Positions 18,086 through 28,250 of a DNA stretch of 64,000 nucleotides are shown here, piece by piece. Position 1 is the first letter of the stretch. Each line of letters starts with the position of its first letter. The position numbers were made by a program, and so were the translations under genes. The stretch is from positions 620,001-684,000 of the forward strand of contig CAVSGZ010000008.1 in the NCBI GenBank assembly GCA_963727765.1, written 5' to 3'. The notes under the pieces were generated by a model. The model was not told the DNA's origin, made no database searches, and saw only the letters and a list, made by a program, of their open reading frames with translations. The stretch is from FEN-299 sp963727765. GTDB taxonomy: Bacteria; Acidobacteriota; Vicinamibacteria; Vicinamibacterales; Fen-181.

Positions 18086-19688
18086 CTACTTTTTCTTTCC
18101 CCTCTCCGCCCTCGCCGCCGCGACCATGTCCTTCACTTCCTTCATCAGCGTGGGCACGTGGTACGGGATTCCGTCCTTGATCGTCCACTCGATGCCGCCG
18201 CCGTGTTCCGCCTTGATCCGCTTGTCGCCGGGAACGAGCGACGAGTAGTTGGACACCGGTTGCCCGTCGAGCGTCACGATGTCGGTGCCGTAGGGATTGA
18301 GGACGCGGAGGTCCTCCAGCGGGTTGCCGTTCACCACGAGAAGGTCGGCGATGTAGCCCTCGCGCACGCGGCCCAGCCGGTCGTCCATGCCGATGAGTTT
18401 CGCGCCGTTGACGGTGGCGTTCCTGATGACCTCGAGGGGCTGGAAGCCGGCTTCCTCCATCAACTCCAGCTCGCGGACCAGACCGAAGCCGTACAGGTTG
18501 TAGATGAATCCGGCATCGTCTCCGGTCGTGATGAGGCCCCCCTTGTTGGCGAACTCGCGCAGCGCGTCCATCCAGACCTCGAAGTCCTTGGTCCAGCGAA
18601 CTTCCTGCGTGTGGGTCCAGCCGAAGAAGTAGGAGCCGTGGTGCAGCAGGTCTGGCGCCCAGGTCCTCGGCCATCGTCGGGTGCAGATAGTCGCGGAACC
18701 ACGGGACGTTCTCCGCGCGGATCAGGTCGCGGCTGGCGACGTAGGCGGTCATGGTGGGAGACCAGAACACGTGCTTGCTGACCATGAGGTCGAGCACCTC
18801 GGAGAGCTTCGCCCGGTTCAGGTTGTGCTGCAGGTACAACTCGCCGGCGCGGCCGAAGCGGTGCACCTCGTTGTTCGCGTTGTGGTTGGCCGGAAACGTC
18901 TGGATGCCGTCGAGCGCGGCGTCGGCGATGCCGTAGAAATGCTCGATCGACGTGATCCCCAGCTCGGCGTAATCCCTGGCGTTGGTCTCCTCGACGGCGA
19001 TGTGCGCGGCGCTGCGCAGGCCGAGCGTGTGCGCCTCGTCGAGCGCCGCTTCCAGCAGATCGCGATCGGTGCCGAAGAACTTGAGGCCGTCGGCGCCGTT
19101 CTCCTTCGCCCATCGGACCCCGGCGCGGACGGTCTGCGGCGTCTCGGGCGCCCCGTTGGTGCGGCCGCGCCAGTTCGGCGTGTAGATCAGGATCCGCGGA
19201 GCCACCAGCGTGTGCGCGGCGCTGGCCGCGCGCCACGCCTTCGCCTTGTCGAAATCCGACCCGACGTCGCGGACCGTCGTCGCGCCGCTTGCGAGGTACA
19301 GGTTCATCTGGTACTGGAATGGCTGCGGCACCCCTCCGCGTTCGTCCTGCAGGTGCATGTGCGTGTTGACGATGCCGGGCATCACGTACTTCCCGGTGGC
19401 GTCGATAACCGCATCGGCGGGCGGGTCCTTGGGCGAGGTCGGGCCGACGCGGGCGATCAGGCCGTCCTGGACGAGGATGTCGGTCGGGCCAAACGCCGGC
19501 TTGCCGTTGCCGTAGATCACCATCGCGTTGCGGATGAGCAGACGCTTGACGGCCTTCGCGTGCAGGGGCGCGTTCGAGGCCGGCCGGGCCGGCTGTCGCG
19601 CCGTCAGCACGGAGCCGCACACGAGGGCGATGACAAACAGGACGACGAGACCTGCGAGCGGGCGTCGGGGATGAGCGAAGTGGAACAT
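18086..19688 (-). CDS. Secreted amidohydrolase (imidazolonepropionase-like), one frameshift
   Basis: A signal peptide (PLAGLVVLFVIALVCGSVLTA) is followed by a metallo-dependent hydrolase. Motifs are GKYVMPGIVNTHMHLQDE with the HxH pair, SAAHIAVEETN, ITSIEHFYG and, after the frameshift, GLITTGDDAGFIYNLYGFG with the active-site Asp. The frame is lost near 18652 (one extra base) and resumes as PDLLHHGSYFFGW, running to TAG at 18086. Restored length is about 533 residues. Such enzymes cleave cyclic amides or dipeptides in the periplasm; the substrate is unknown. It lies just downstream of no co-directional gene and is followed by guaA 11 bases later. Confidence 0.8.
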
Positions 19689-19738
19689 CGGGCGGGTCCT
19701 CCGCGCATATGCTGACGTCAGCGTCCGGCGCGGTCAAG

Positions 19739-19814
19739 AGGGGTCGGAGCGGTTTTCGCGGATTACAGAATCGAAATGCGAAAAGTGTAATCTCGAAAAA
19801 CCGCTCCGACCCCT
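19739..19814. repeat. REP-like palindromic element
   Basis: Outer arms AGGGGTCGGAGCGGTTTT (19739-19756) and its exact complement (19797-19814) enclose a second inverted pair, GATTACA/TGTAATC (19761-19767 and 19786-19792). The 76-bp element sits between two divergent genes (starts 19688 and 19844). Its shape and AT-richer core resemble REP/BIME elements moved by REP-associated tyrosine transposases; no such transposase is in this window. Confidence 0.8.
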
Positions 19815-19843
19815 GGCGGGCGGGCAGGGTAAGATGTCCCGGA

Positions 19844-20710
19844 ATGGAGTTGCCGGCCTTCATCAGCAGCCACATCGACGCCATCGAGCGCGAGCTCCGG
19901 CGGGTGACGCCCGAGGAGACCCGGCGTCCGCAGGCCCTCCACCGCGCGATGCGCTACACGCTGCTCGCGCCCTCCAAGCGCGTGCGCGCCGTGCTCACGC
20001 TGCTCTCGGCCGAGGTCTGCGGGTCCTCGGAGCGCGCGCTGCCGGTGGCGGCGGCCATCGAGCTGGTCCACGCCTCGTCGCTGATCCTCGACGACCTGCC
20101 GGCGCTCGACAATGCGGCGCTGCGTCGCGGGCGGCCGTCGAACCACGTCGCTCACGGCGAGGCGATGGCGTTGATGGCCGCCTTCAACCTCTTCAACCTG
20201 GCATTTGCGACCATCGTGGCGAGCTACGATGCGCCGCTCGCCCGGCGCCTGACGGCGCTCGTTGCCGGCGCGGTGGGGTCGGAGGGGCTCATCGGCGGCG
20301 AGGTGGAGGACCTGCTGGCCACCGAGTCGTCGGTCTCGTTCGACGCGCTGGAGCTGATCCACCGGTGGAAGACCGGTTCGCTGTTCGTGGCGGCGGCGGA
20401 AGCCGGGGCCCTGACGGCCGGCGCCAGGGCGGAGCAGATCGGCGCGCTCACTGCCTACGCGAAGAACCTCGGCCTGGCGTTTCAGATCGTCGACGATCTG
20501 CTCGACGTCGAGGGCGATCCGGCCGAGACCGGGAAGCCGCGGCTCGCCGACGCCAGGAAGACCACGTTCGTCTCGTTCAGCGGCGTCGCCGGCGCGCGCG
20601 CCCTTGCGCGCGAGCTGTGCGACACGGCTGCCGGCGCCCTCGGGCTCTTTGGTGCGCGTGCCGAGGCGCTGCGCGGGCTGGCCGGGTTCGTCGCCAGCCG
20701 ACATGTCTAA
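19844..20710 (+). CDS. Polyprenyl (farnesyl/geranylgeranyl-type) diphosphate synthase
   Basis: 288 residues from ATG 19844, taken as the start because the protein then aligns with family N-termini (MELPAFISSHIDAIERELR). The first Asp-rich motif is LILDDLPALDN (DDxxxxD) and the second is FQIVDDLLDVEGD (DDxxD); a LIGGEVEDLL segment and KTGSLF lie between them, as in short-chain IspA-type synthases. It condenses IPP with allylic diphosphates. Chain length cannot be fixed from sequence alone. It is a single gene with no isoprenoid-pathway neighbours here; an IS remnant lies directly downstream. Confidence 0.88.
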   Translation: MELPAFISSHIDAIERELRRVTPEETRRPQALHRAMRYTLLAPSKRVRAVLTLLSAEVCGSSERALPVAAAIELVHASSLILDDLPALDNAALRRGRPSNHVAHGEAMALMAAFNLFNLAFATIVASYDAPLARRLTALVAGAVGSEGLIGGEVEDLLATESSVSFDALELIHRWKTGSLFVAAAEAGALTAGARAEQIGALTAYAKNLGLAFQIVDDLLDVEGDPAETGKPRLADARKTTFVSFSGVAGARALARELCDTAAGALGLFGARAEALRGLAGFVASRHV

Positions 20711-20723
20711 CTGGGCCCAGCCA

Positions 20724-21239
20724 TTACGAGGTGGCGACATCGCAGGCCGTGATCTGCCAGACCTTCCCCACGCCCTTCAGCTTCCCGACGTAGAAGAGAT
20801 CCAGCGACAGCAAGGCGCCCGGCTCGTTCGCCTCCAAGTGCCGGCCCGTGTGCCGGCGCACCGTCCGCTCGGTCAGGATCCCGTTCGCCGCGCCGGCCTG
20901 CTCGAGCACCACCAGGCGCGCCGCACGGTGATTCAGCCCCGCCCGTCGCAGACTCCGCCAGACCGTGCTGCGCGGAATCGCGTGCCCGTCCCGCGCGAGC
21001 TGGTCGCTATACCACTGCGGGCCCCGCGTCGGCCAGGCCACCGCCAGGGCCACAATCCGCCGCTCGTCCTCGACCGTCAGCGTCGGCGGCCGCCCCTGCC
21101 CCGGCGCCTGCGGCTTGGGCCGCAACCCGTCCGGTCCATACTGCCGGAACCGCTTCCGCAGCTCGTAGAACCGCGCCCGCGACCACCCATGACGCCGACA
21201 GGTCGCACTGACGTGAGCGACGGTTTCAGTCAGCCATGC
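20724..21239 (-). pseudogene. Remnant of an IS481-like (DDE integrase-type) transposase
   Basis: An open frame runs without a good start from about 21239 to TAA at 20724. It encodes a helix-turn-helix segment (TCRRHGWSRARFYELRKRF), a second HTH region (PTRGPQWYSDQLARDGH) and the beginning of the integrase catalytic core (ALLSLDLFYVGKLKGVGK, then VWQITACDVATS). The first Asp of the DDE triad is in SLDLF; everything after it is missing. Both ends are therefore truncated and no terminal repeats were found. It abuts the polyprenyl synthase stop and the start of the next gene. Confidence 0.75.
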
Positions 21240-23164
21240 CGGAACAGACTCCAGACGTCGATGTCGTGCGGACGCGGCTGCGCGAACTGGGCTACCTCGA
21301 TGCCGGCGTGAACCGGTTCGTGCTCCGGTCCGTGCGCGGCGGGCGCGGCCTGTTCGCGGCGGCCTGGCGGTCCAGCCTGCGCATCGGCGTTCTCGCCGCG
21401 CTGCTGTTGGGACCCTCCACTGCGATCGCGCTCGGGGTGCGATGGCCCGGCCTGGTCACTGGCCTGCGCGATATCGTCGTGCTGGCCGTCTATCTGGGCG
21501 GGTTGTTCGGCGTGGGCGTCGCCCTGCTGTCACTCGTGGCCGTGCTGGCTCTGGCCCGCCTCGCACGCGCCAGTCACGGACCGGTGGCACGACCGAGTCG
21601 AGATCGGCTGCTGGCTCGTGCGGCCGGCGCCTTCGTGGCCCTGGCCTGCCTCGCCTACTTGGTCCTGTGGTGGCGGACCGTCAACCCGGCGGGCACGGTG
21701 TGGAGCAGCGCCGCATGGACGTGGCCGGTGCTGGCTCTCTCCACGGCCCTCAGCATGCTGCTCGGGCATTCGGTGACCATTTCGACGCTGGCCGTGGAGG
21801 CGCAGCGTGCGGGGGCAGAAGAGCGGCCGTTGCCGCACGCGTCTCGCTCGTGGCGACTGACCACGGGCGCGGCGGCAGCCGGGTTCCTGGCTGCCGCGGC
21901 CATGCTGTTTCTGGCCACCCGTGGCGAGACGCTGCCGCCTGCGGGCGCACGGCCGCTCCGGCTGGTGCCAACTGGCGTCCACCTCACCGTCGTGGCGGTC
22001 GATGGTTTGGACCTCTCGTTTCTCGCTCGGATGGCTGCGACCGGTCGCGTGCCCCGGTTCGCGAGGCTGCTCGACGGCGCGCGGCTCCTCCTGCCGGCGT
22101 CTGAGGCTCCGGAACCCGCGCGCACCTGGACGTCGCTGGCGACCGGCCAGCCGGCGGACGTCCACGGGATCGGCGGCATCGAAGGGCGCACATTGAGTGG
22201 CATGGTCGGGACGCTGCCGACGACCGACACCGGTCTGGTCGGTGCGCTGGAAGCCGCCACCGATCTCGTCCGGCTGACGCGTCCGACGCTGACCACGGGG
22301 CTTCAGCGCCGGTCGAAGACCTTCTGGGAAGTCGCCTCGGACTGCGGTTTGCGGACAGCCGTCGTCAACTGGTGGGCGACATGGCCGGCCCCGGCCGGAC
22401 GCGGCGTGGTCCTGAGCGACCGGGCGACGCTGCGACTCGAGCGCGGCGGCGAGCTGGACGGGGAGATCGCGCCGCCGTTGGTCTACGACCTGCTGAAGCC
22501 CGCATGGCCTTCACTGAGGGACGAGGCTCGTCGGCGGGTCCTGGCCGCCTTCGAGGGGACCGGCGAAGGGGATGCGGCGGTATTGAGGCGGGCAGCCGAG
22601 CAGGACGGGCTGGCTGTCGCGCTCGCCGAACGCGTGTTTCCCGCAGCGACCGACCTTCGGGCGATCTACCTGCCCGGGCTGGATATCGCGCAGCACAATC
22701 TGGCCATCCGCCTTGGCGTGTCAGGCCTACCACCATCGGTGCTGGCCGCCAGGGTGGAGGCGCTCGAGCGCTACTACGTCTTCCTCGATCGCTTAATAGG
22801 ACCTCTGGTCGAGGACACGAGGCCCGGCGCGGTGATCGCGCTCATCGGCGACCCGGGGCGGTCCGCCTCCAGGGGTTCGGGAATCCTGGCCTTGACTGGA
22901 ACGGTCATTCGAGCCGACGCGACGGGCGAAGGCCGCAGTCGGGACGTCGCGCCGACCATTCTGTACCTGCTGGGGATTCCGCTCAGCCGGGAACTGGAGG
23001 GACGGCCGCGACTGGAACTGGCCGATGGTGCTTTCCTCGCGCGAGTGCCGGTTCGCACGGTGGCCACATATGGGCACCGCGACGTCTTGCCGCGCCCTCC
23101 GGCCTCGACCCCGCTCGACCAGGACATGCTCGACCGCTTGCGGAGCCTGGGCTACGTCCGCTGA
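21236..23164 (+). CDS. Membrane-anchored alkaline-phosphatase-superfamily (phosphodiesterase-like) protein
   Basis: 642 residues. The N-terminal 220 residues contain five or six membrane helices. The remainder is a periplasmic alkaline-phosphatase-fold domain: VVAVDGLDLSFLARM with a metal Asp, the probable nucleophile Thr in PARTWTSLATGQPADVHGI, LPGLDIAQHN, and RDVAPTILYLLGIPLSRELEG. The C-terminus LDQDMLDRLRSLGYVR is a common ending in this group. It may cleave or transfer phosphoryl or phosphoglycerol-type groups. The start ATG lies on the edge of the IS remnant, so the promoter may have been altered by the insertion. Confidence 0.8.
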   Translation: MPEQTPDVDVVRTRLRELGYLDAGVNRFVLRSVRGGRGLFAAAWRSSLRIGVLAALLLGPSTAIALGVRWPGLVTGLRDIVVLAVYLGGLFGVGVALLSLVAVLALARLARASHGPVARPSRDRLLARAAGAFVALACLAYLVLWWRTVNPAGTVWSSAAWTWPVLALSTALSMLLGHSVTISTLAVEAQRAGAEERPLPHASRSWRLTTGAAAAGFLAAAAMLFLATRGETLPPAGARPLRLVPTGVHLTVVAVDGLDLSFLARMAATGRVPRFARLLDGARLLLPASEAPEPARTWTSLATGQPADVHGIGGIEGRTLSGMVGTLPTTDTGLVGALEAATDLVRLTRPTLTTGLQRRSKTFWEVASDCGLRTAVVNWWATWPAPAGRGVVLSDRATLRLERGGELDGEIAPPLVYDLLKPAWPSLRDEARRRVLAAFEGTGEGDAAVLRRAAEQDGLAVALAERVFPAATDLRAIYLPGLDIAQHNLAIRLGVSGLPPSVLAARVEALERYYVFLDRLIGPLVEDTRPGAVIALIGDPGRSASRGSGILALTGTVIRADATGEGRSRDVAPTILYLLGIPLSRELEGRPRLELADGAFLARVPVRTVATYGHRDVLPRPPASTPLDQDMLDRLRSLGYVR

Positions 23165-23315
23165 CGCCGTCGCGCGGGGCTGTATCCTGGAGAATACACA
23201 CCTCTTCCGGCTGAGGTTGAGGCATGATAACTTCGTGCGTACTCATGGGCGTACCAGTTCTGGGGCGGGCCAAACCGGAGGTGTGATCGTTCCATCGACG
23301 ATGAGTGGAGTAACC

Positions 23316-24584
23316 ATGAACGCCAAGATGACGCGCACCGTCGTGCGACTGGCGGGGATGGTGGCGATTGCGGCCATGGTGACCGTCGGGGTGGCCGATG
23401 CCGCCCGCCCGACGATCCCGGCCACGAAGCAGGCTGCCAAACCCAAGGCCGCGAAACCTGCCGTCGTGGAGCAGGTTGCGACCGCCGATGGATACCATCA
23501 TGCGACCCGGATGGGCGGGCCGCGCAGTCTTGTCGGTCCGGTCGCCAATCTCAAGATGCTGGCGCGCGTGATGGCGCAGGCGCGGACGCGCAAGGCCGTC
23601 CAGGGGGCGGTCGACGCTGCCGGTGTCAGCCCCGCGGTTCGCGACGAGATCATGGCCAAGCTGGTGGCGTCCGATCCTGCCGTCATGCAGGACGCCAAGT
23701 TCGCCGTCGGCGACACGATCGTGTGGATGGGCCTCAAGACCAAGGGGAATCCCGACGTCATCCGGAACGTCATCTGGAACGGTACCAAGCCCTTCCCCGG
23801 CTGGACGTTCGACATCGACGACGGCGAGACGCTCTACCACTTCATCTTCCCGAAGGCCTGCGGCAACCTGTCGCTCGTGTCGAGCGAACGGAGCCCGAAG
23901 GCGATTGCAGCCGAGAACGCGCGGAAGGCGGAGGAAGCGCGAAGGGCCGAGGAAGCGCGAAGGGCCGAGGAAGCCCGCAAGGCCGAAGAGGCCCGCAAGG
24001 CCGAAGAGGCCCGCAAGGCCGCCGAGGCTGCCGCAGCCAAGCGTGCGGAGGAGGCCAGGCTGGCCGAGGAAGCCCGCAAGGCCGCCGAGGCGCAGAAGGA
24101 GGCCCAGATTGAATCCGAGCGCCTCGCTGCGCTGAAGGCCGATCAGGTCAATCTCTTCGTCGAGGGAGACCTCGGCATGGAGCGCCGGGTTCGTGTGACG
24201 GCCCCGCGCTCCGCATTCGTGATCGGTGACAAGATCGGCGCGGATTTTCGCCTGGCGCAGGACTGGCGCGTCGCGCCGTCTGTCGGTGTGTCGATTAACA
24301 CCCGTGTGTTCAGCCAGTCGAGCGTGTTCGGCGAGGTTGAACTCAACCGCTGGTTCGGGCGCAAGGGGTTTGTCGGCACCGGCATCGGGGTATGGGACTT
24401 TACCCGTGGCGGCACGGTGGCGCCCACGTGGCTGCTGCAGGGCGGCGCCCGCGTCTGGCAGGCGCAGGGCGCGCGGCCGAACGAACTCCACTTCGTGGTG
24501 TCCAGCCGCCTGTTCCTGAACAGGCTGAACAATCTCTCGGACAACTTCCAGGTCTGGGCCGGCCTCCGCTTCATCGTCCGGTAG
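23316..24584 (+). CDS. Outer-membrane protein with TolA-like helical repeat and C-terminal beta domain
   Basis: 422 residues from ATG 23316 (GGAG five bases upstream; the long upstream open frame overlaps the preceding gene and is not used). A signal peptide ends near VADAARP. Residues about 60-195 form an unrecognised domain. Then comes a run of about 60 residues built on AEEARR/AEEARK hexamers, encoded by 18-base tandem repeats (about 23930-24100), which should be a single charged helix like TolA domain II. The last 140 residues show alternating beta pattern (RVAPSVGVSINTRVF, FVGTGIGVWDF) ending in FIVR, compatible with a small beta-barrel. Function unknown. Confidence 0.7.
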   Translation: MNAKMTRTVVRLAGMVAIAAMVTVGVADAARPTIPATKQAAKPKAAKPAVVEQVATADGYHHATRMGGPRSLVGPVANLKMLARVMAQARTRKAVQGAVDAAGVSPAVRDEIMAKLVASDPAVMQDAKFAVGDTIVWMGLKTKGNPDVIRNVIWNGTKPFPGWTFDIDDGETLYHFIFPKACGNLSLVSSERSPKAIAAENARKAEEARRAEEARRAEEARKAEEARKAEEARKAAEAAAAKRAEEARLAEEARKAAEAQKEAQIESERLAALKADQVNLFVEGDLGMERRVRVTAPRSAFVIGDKIGADFRLAQDWRVAPSVGVSINTRVFSQSSVFGEVELNRWFGRKGFVGTGIGVWDFTRGGTVAPTWLLQGGARVWQAQGARPNELHFVVSSRLFLNRLNNLSDNFQVWAGLRFIVR

Positions 24585-24615
24585 GGCGGCCGGAACCGGT
24601 TCGAGCGGATCGATC

Positions 24616-24652
24616 ACGGGCGCGGGGACTGCTTCCCGCGCCCGTCTTCTCT
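24616..24652 (+). terminator. Intrinsic terminator-like hairpin
   Basis: ACGGGCGCGGGGA (24616-24628) pairs with TTCCCGCGCCCGT (24632-24644), followed by the pyrimidine/T-rich CTTCTCTT. It lies 31 bases after the stop of the TolA-like gene. Confidence 0.7.
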
Positions 24653-24690
24653 TGCCTCAGCGTCTTCGGCGGCCGATGAACCTCGAGCCC

Positions 24691-24776
24691 TGCCCGCCTT
24701 CGCCCTCGGGCTTCGGCGGGTCCGCTATAGCCCGCGCGCCCCGCGCGCGGGCGACGGCGGAAGCCCTGCTCCCTAC
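24691..24776. repeat. Dispersed GC palindrome family, copy 1 (supplies a stop codon)
   Basis: Shares TGCCCGCCTTCGC, GCTTCGGCGGGTCCGC and GGCGGAAGCC with 49048-49119, differing in the central hairpin (CCCGCGCGCCCCGCGCGCGGG here). Read on the minus strand, the element begins with the TAG stop of the activase gene (24773-24775). The second copy begins with the TAG of the methyltransferase gene in the same way. Confidence 0.7.
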
Positions 24777-27700
24777 GATGTCGGCTGCAGTGGGATAATC
24801 TCGCGTCCGCCGTCGTCGGTCGTCAGTTCGACGCCGAGCTGACGCCGCAGCCGCCGTTCGTAGGCCGCGAGCCACTTCTCAATCCGCTCGGTCTGCCGCC
24901 CGCGCTGGAGCAGCGACTCGCGGGCTCGGTGGAGCGAGTAGTCGATCGTCTCGAGCCTGAGCTTGATGGCGCCGACCGGCTTGTTCTCGTCGATGTCCTT
25001 GAAGCCGAAGTACGGCGTGCCCGAGTGCTCGATGATCTCCTCGACGGTGGCGTAGATCGGCGCGTCGTGGCCGCACTTGAAGTTCGACAGCTCGACGGCT
25101 ACCAGGTTCGGGTGCCTCGCCGCGAACTTCGCCGCCCAGATCTTCAGGTTGCTGCTCGCCGCCGTCGAGTGCTTCCAGACGTCGGAGATGTCGAGCGCGT
25201 GCTGGATCACCCCGGCTCGCACTTCATCACCGAACATCCGGTCGAGCAGGTCGTCGTCGACCGGGAGCGTGCTCTGTGAGAAGACGGGGTAGCCGAGCTT
25301 CTGCAACTCCTCGGGGATGCCGTGGTTGAGGCCCGGGTCGTGATGGTAGGGGCGGCCGAGCAGCAGGATGCCCAGCCGGTTCTCCCGCTCGAGCGCGTCG
25401 AGCGCCTCTCGGGCGGCGGCGCGCACCGTCCGATCGTAGGCGGCCAGCGTCTCCCGCCCGGCGGCGATCGCCCGCTCGTTCTCCTCCCACGAGAGGCCGA
25501 GCACGCCGTCCCAGATGTCGAACATCTGACGGCGGAACAGCGGCTCGTCCTCCATGTCGAGAAGGCCGTCGAGGTACTGGACGCCCGCCTCGGCAAATAG
25601 GTCGCTGTCCTTGGTGAACGCCGCGCGCACGGTCTGTGGCGTCAGCGACACCGTCGGGCAGGCGTTGCTCGCCCGCGTGGCGACGATGCGCGAGGGGACG
25701 ACCTCGAGCATCGGGAAGAAGATGCAGTCGAGCGGCGTCCGCTTGTGCTTGACGAACAGCAGGTTGTGGACGTGCGCGAGCGCCACCTTCGACGGGAAGC
25801 ACGGGTCAATCGCGCCGCGCGTCGCCCCGGTCCGGTACATGTCCGTGCTCGTGAAGTCCGAGAAGACGATGTGCTTGGGATCGACGCCGAGGCTCTCGAG
25901 GTAGCCGGTGAAGAACGGCGCGAGCGCGTAGAAGTTGAACACGCGCGGGATGCCCACCCGGACCTGGCCGCGCCAATCGTAGAGCGCCCGCCGCCTGCGC
26001 GAGGCCGCGGTCCACCCGCTCGGCGGCTTGGGGTCCGCGACCGATGCCGGGTGCCTGAGCTTCCACACTTCGCGGGAGGCCATCGCCACCAGGTTCGGCG
26101 TGCGCTTCTTGACGGCGTCCTCGGCCGCCTTGATGTCGCGCATGTGTCCGACGTCTTCGGCCGACCCCTTCTCGCACCCGGCGACGATGAAGCGGCGATG
26201 GATCGCCTGATCGACGTCGCTCGCCACCTCCGCCGCCCGGTCGGCGCCGGCCCCGACCGACACGTCGATGAACGTCCGCACGCACTCGTTCTTGCAGAAG
26301 TGGCAGCGCGTGTCGTCGTCGCACTTGGTCTCGAACGTGATTCGCTCGGCCGCATCGAGGCCGATGAACGTTGTCTGGCGCCCCTGCTTCCAGAGCCGGA
26401 TCGCCTCGAGGCCCGCGCCGATGGCGCCCGCCTCGCCGCAGTGCTCGTGCAGCACGATGTCGGGCTGGCGCAATTGCCCCTTGAAGTTGTCGCGGATGAA
26501 GTCGACCTCCGCCTTGACGGCCGCCAGGTTGCGCTGCGTGCCGCCCTGCAGCACGAACCGCCAGCCGAACCGCGAGAGGTTGGGCGCCTTGGCGACGTAG
26601 AGGAACACGTTCCTGGGCAGCACGGCGGCCAGGCCGGCAAGAATCTCCTCCGGCTTCCAGCCGTGGCGCTGCACGTTGGCGATCTCCGACTGCAGGAACA
26701 GCACGCACCCCTGGCCGAACACCGGCATCTCGCGCGCGGTGAACGCCGCCTCGGCGAACTGCTCGACCGGATAGCCGAAGCTGCGCGCGATGGCCTGCAG
26801 GAAGTACCCGTTGCCGGCCGAGCACGCCGTGTTCAGCCGGAAGTCCTTCACCCGGCCGTCGTGCATCACGATGATCTTGATGTCCTGCCCGCCGACGTCG
26901 ACGATGACGTGCGGGTCCTTGTAGATGTGCAGCGCGGAGTTGGCGTGCGCCACCGTCTCGACCAGCGCCGCGTCGCCCGCGAACACGTCCTTCAGGATGT
27001 CCTTGGCGTAGCCCGTCGTGACGAGCCCCGACACCTCGACGCGCGCCCCCTGCGACTCGACCTGGTGCCGGATCGCCCCGAACATCTCGATGGCGTCCTC
27101 GATCGGATTACCGCGCGAGAGCTGGTAGGCCTTGGCCAGCACGTGACCGGCCTCGTCAAGCAGCACGGCCTTGGTGGAGGTCAATCCGGCGTCGAGGCCG
27201 ATGAACCCGCGGACCTGCTCTCCGGCCGCCAGGCGCGGCGGTTCCCATGCCGGGCGCTCGTACCTGCCTCCGGAACTCGGCCAGGTCCATGCCGGAGGCG
27301 CCGACCGCCGCGGCGCCCTGCCTCGTCTCGTCGCCTCCGCGGGCGATGGCCTCGGCGAGCCTCGCCGGCCCGAGATACTCCACCGCCTCACGCTCGCGGC
27401 GGGCGAACTCGACGCCGCCGAGCGCGCCGTAGTACTCGGCCATCGGCGGCGTGAGGATGAGATCCTCCGCCCTCGCGCCCTCCGGCAGCGTCACGCCCCG
27501 CTCGCGCCACCGTTCGGGGATGTGCGCCTGCCAGGCCTCGCGCAGCGCGCGCACGAAGGCGTGCGGCCCGCCGACGAGCAGCACCCTTGGCGGCAAGGCG
27601 CTCCCGCGCGAGAGCACGCCCAGGTTCTGCAGGACGATGGCGTCGAAGAGCGAGGCCATCAGTTCCTCGGCGGCGACGCCGCGCTTCTGGAGGCTGTTGA

Positions 27701-28250
27701 TGTCGGTCTCGGCGAAGACCCCGCACTTGCCCGCGACGGGGTACACCTTGAGGCCGACGTAGGAGAGGGTGCCGAGCGTCTCGGCCGGGATCTTCAGCTT
27801 GGCCGAGATCTTGTCGATGACCACGCCGGTCCCGCCGGCGCACTTGTCGTTCATCGACACCGTCTTGCGCGATCGCCCCTCGCTCTCCTCCTCGAAGATG
27901 ATGATCTTGGCGTCCTGGCCGCCGAGCTCGATGATCGTGCGGACGTCGGGGTGGCGGCGTTCGACGGCCAGCGCGACGGCCGCGACTTCCTGGACGTAAT
28001 GCGCGCCGATGAGCTCGGCGTAGGCGGCGCCCGAGACGCCGGTGATGAACGCCCGCGCCTCGCCGCGCGTCACGCCGGCCTCCTGCTCGAGGCGCGTCAG
28101 CATCTCGAGCAGCTTCTCGGCGGGACGGCTCTCGTGGCGCTGGTAGTCCCGCCACACAATCTCGTCGGTACGCGAATCAACCGCCACGGCCTTGACGGTG
28201 GTGGAGCCGGCGTCGAGGCCGAGGAGGAATCTGGGGTCGGAGTCGCTCAT
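24773..28250 (-). CDS. Double-ASKHA CoA-dehydratase activase with DUF2229 domain, one frameshift
   Basis: Related to HgdC/BcrAD activators that use ATP hydrolysis to deliver low-potential electrons to 2-hydroxyacyl-CoA dehydratases or benzoyl-CoA reductases. Starting at ATG 28250, the first ASKHA domain has LGLDAGSTTVKAV, IIELGGQDAKIII and the Fe-S cysteines in NDKCAGGTG and GKCGVFAE. The second begins IGLDAGLTSTKAVLL, with VDVGGQDIKII, NTACSAGNG and GQGCVLF. A CxxC-rich hinge (RCHFCKNEC) and a DUF2229-type domain follow. The frame breaks at 27260 (one extra G): EFRRQ in the upstream frame continues as YERPAWEPP. Restored length is about 1,158 residues. It overlaps the upstream gene by ATGA. 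Confidence 0.82.

Noticed and set aside
20724..21239. Intact insertion sequence
   Set aside because: The frame ends just after the first catalytic Asp, has no credible start, and no terminal inverted repeats or target duplication were seen.
23025..23315. N-terminal extension of the TolA-like gene
   Set aside because: The extension overlaps the preceding gene in another frame and lacks a ribosome binding site; ATG 23316 begins a proper signal peptide.
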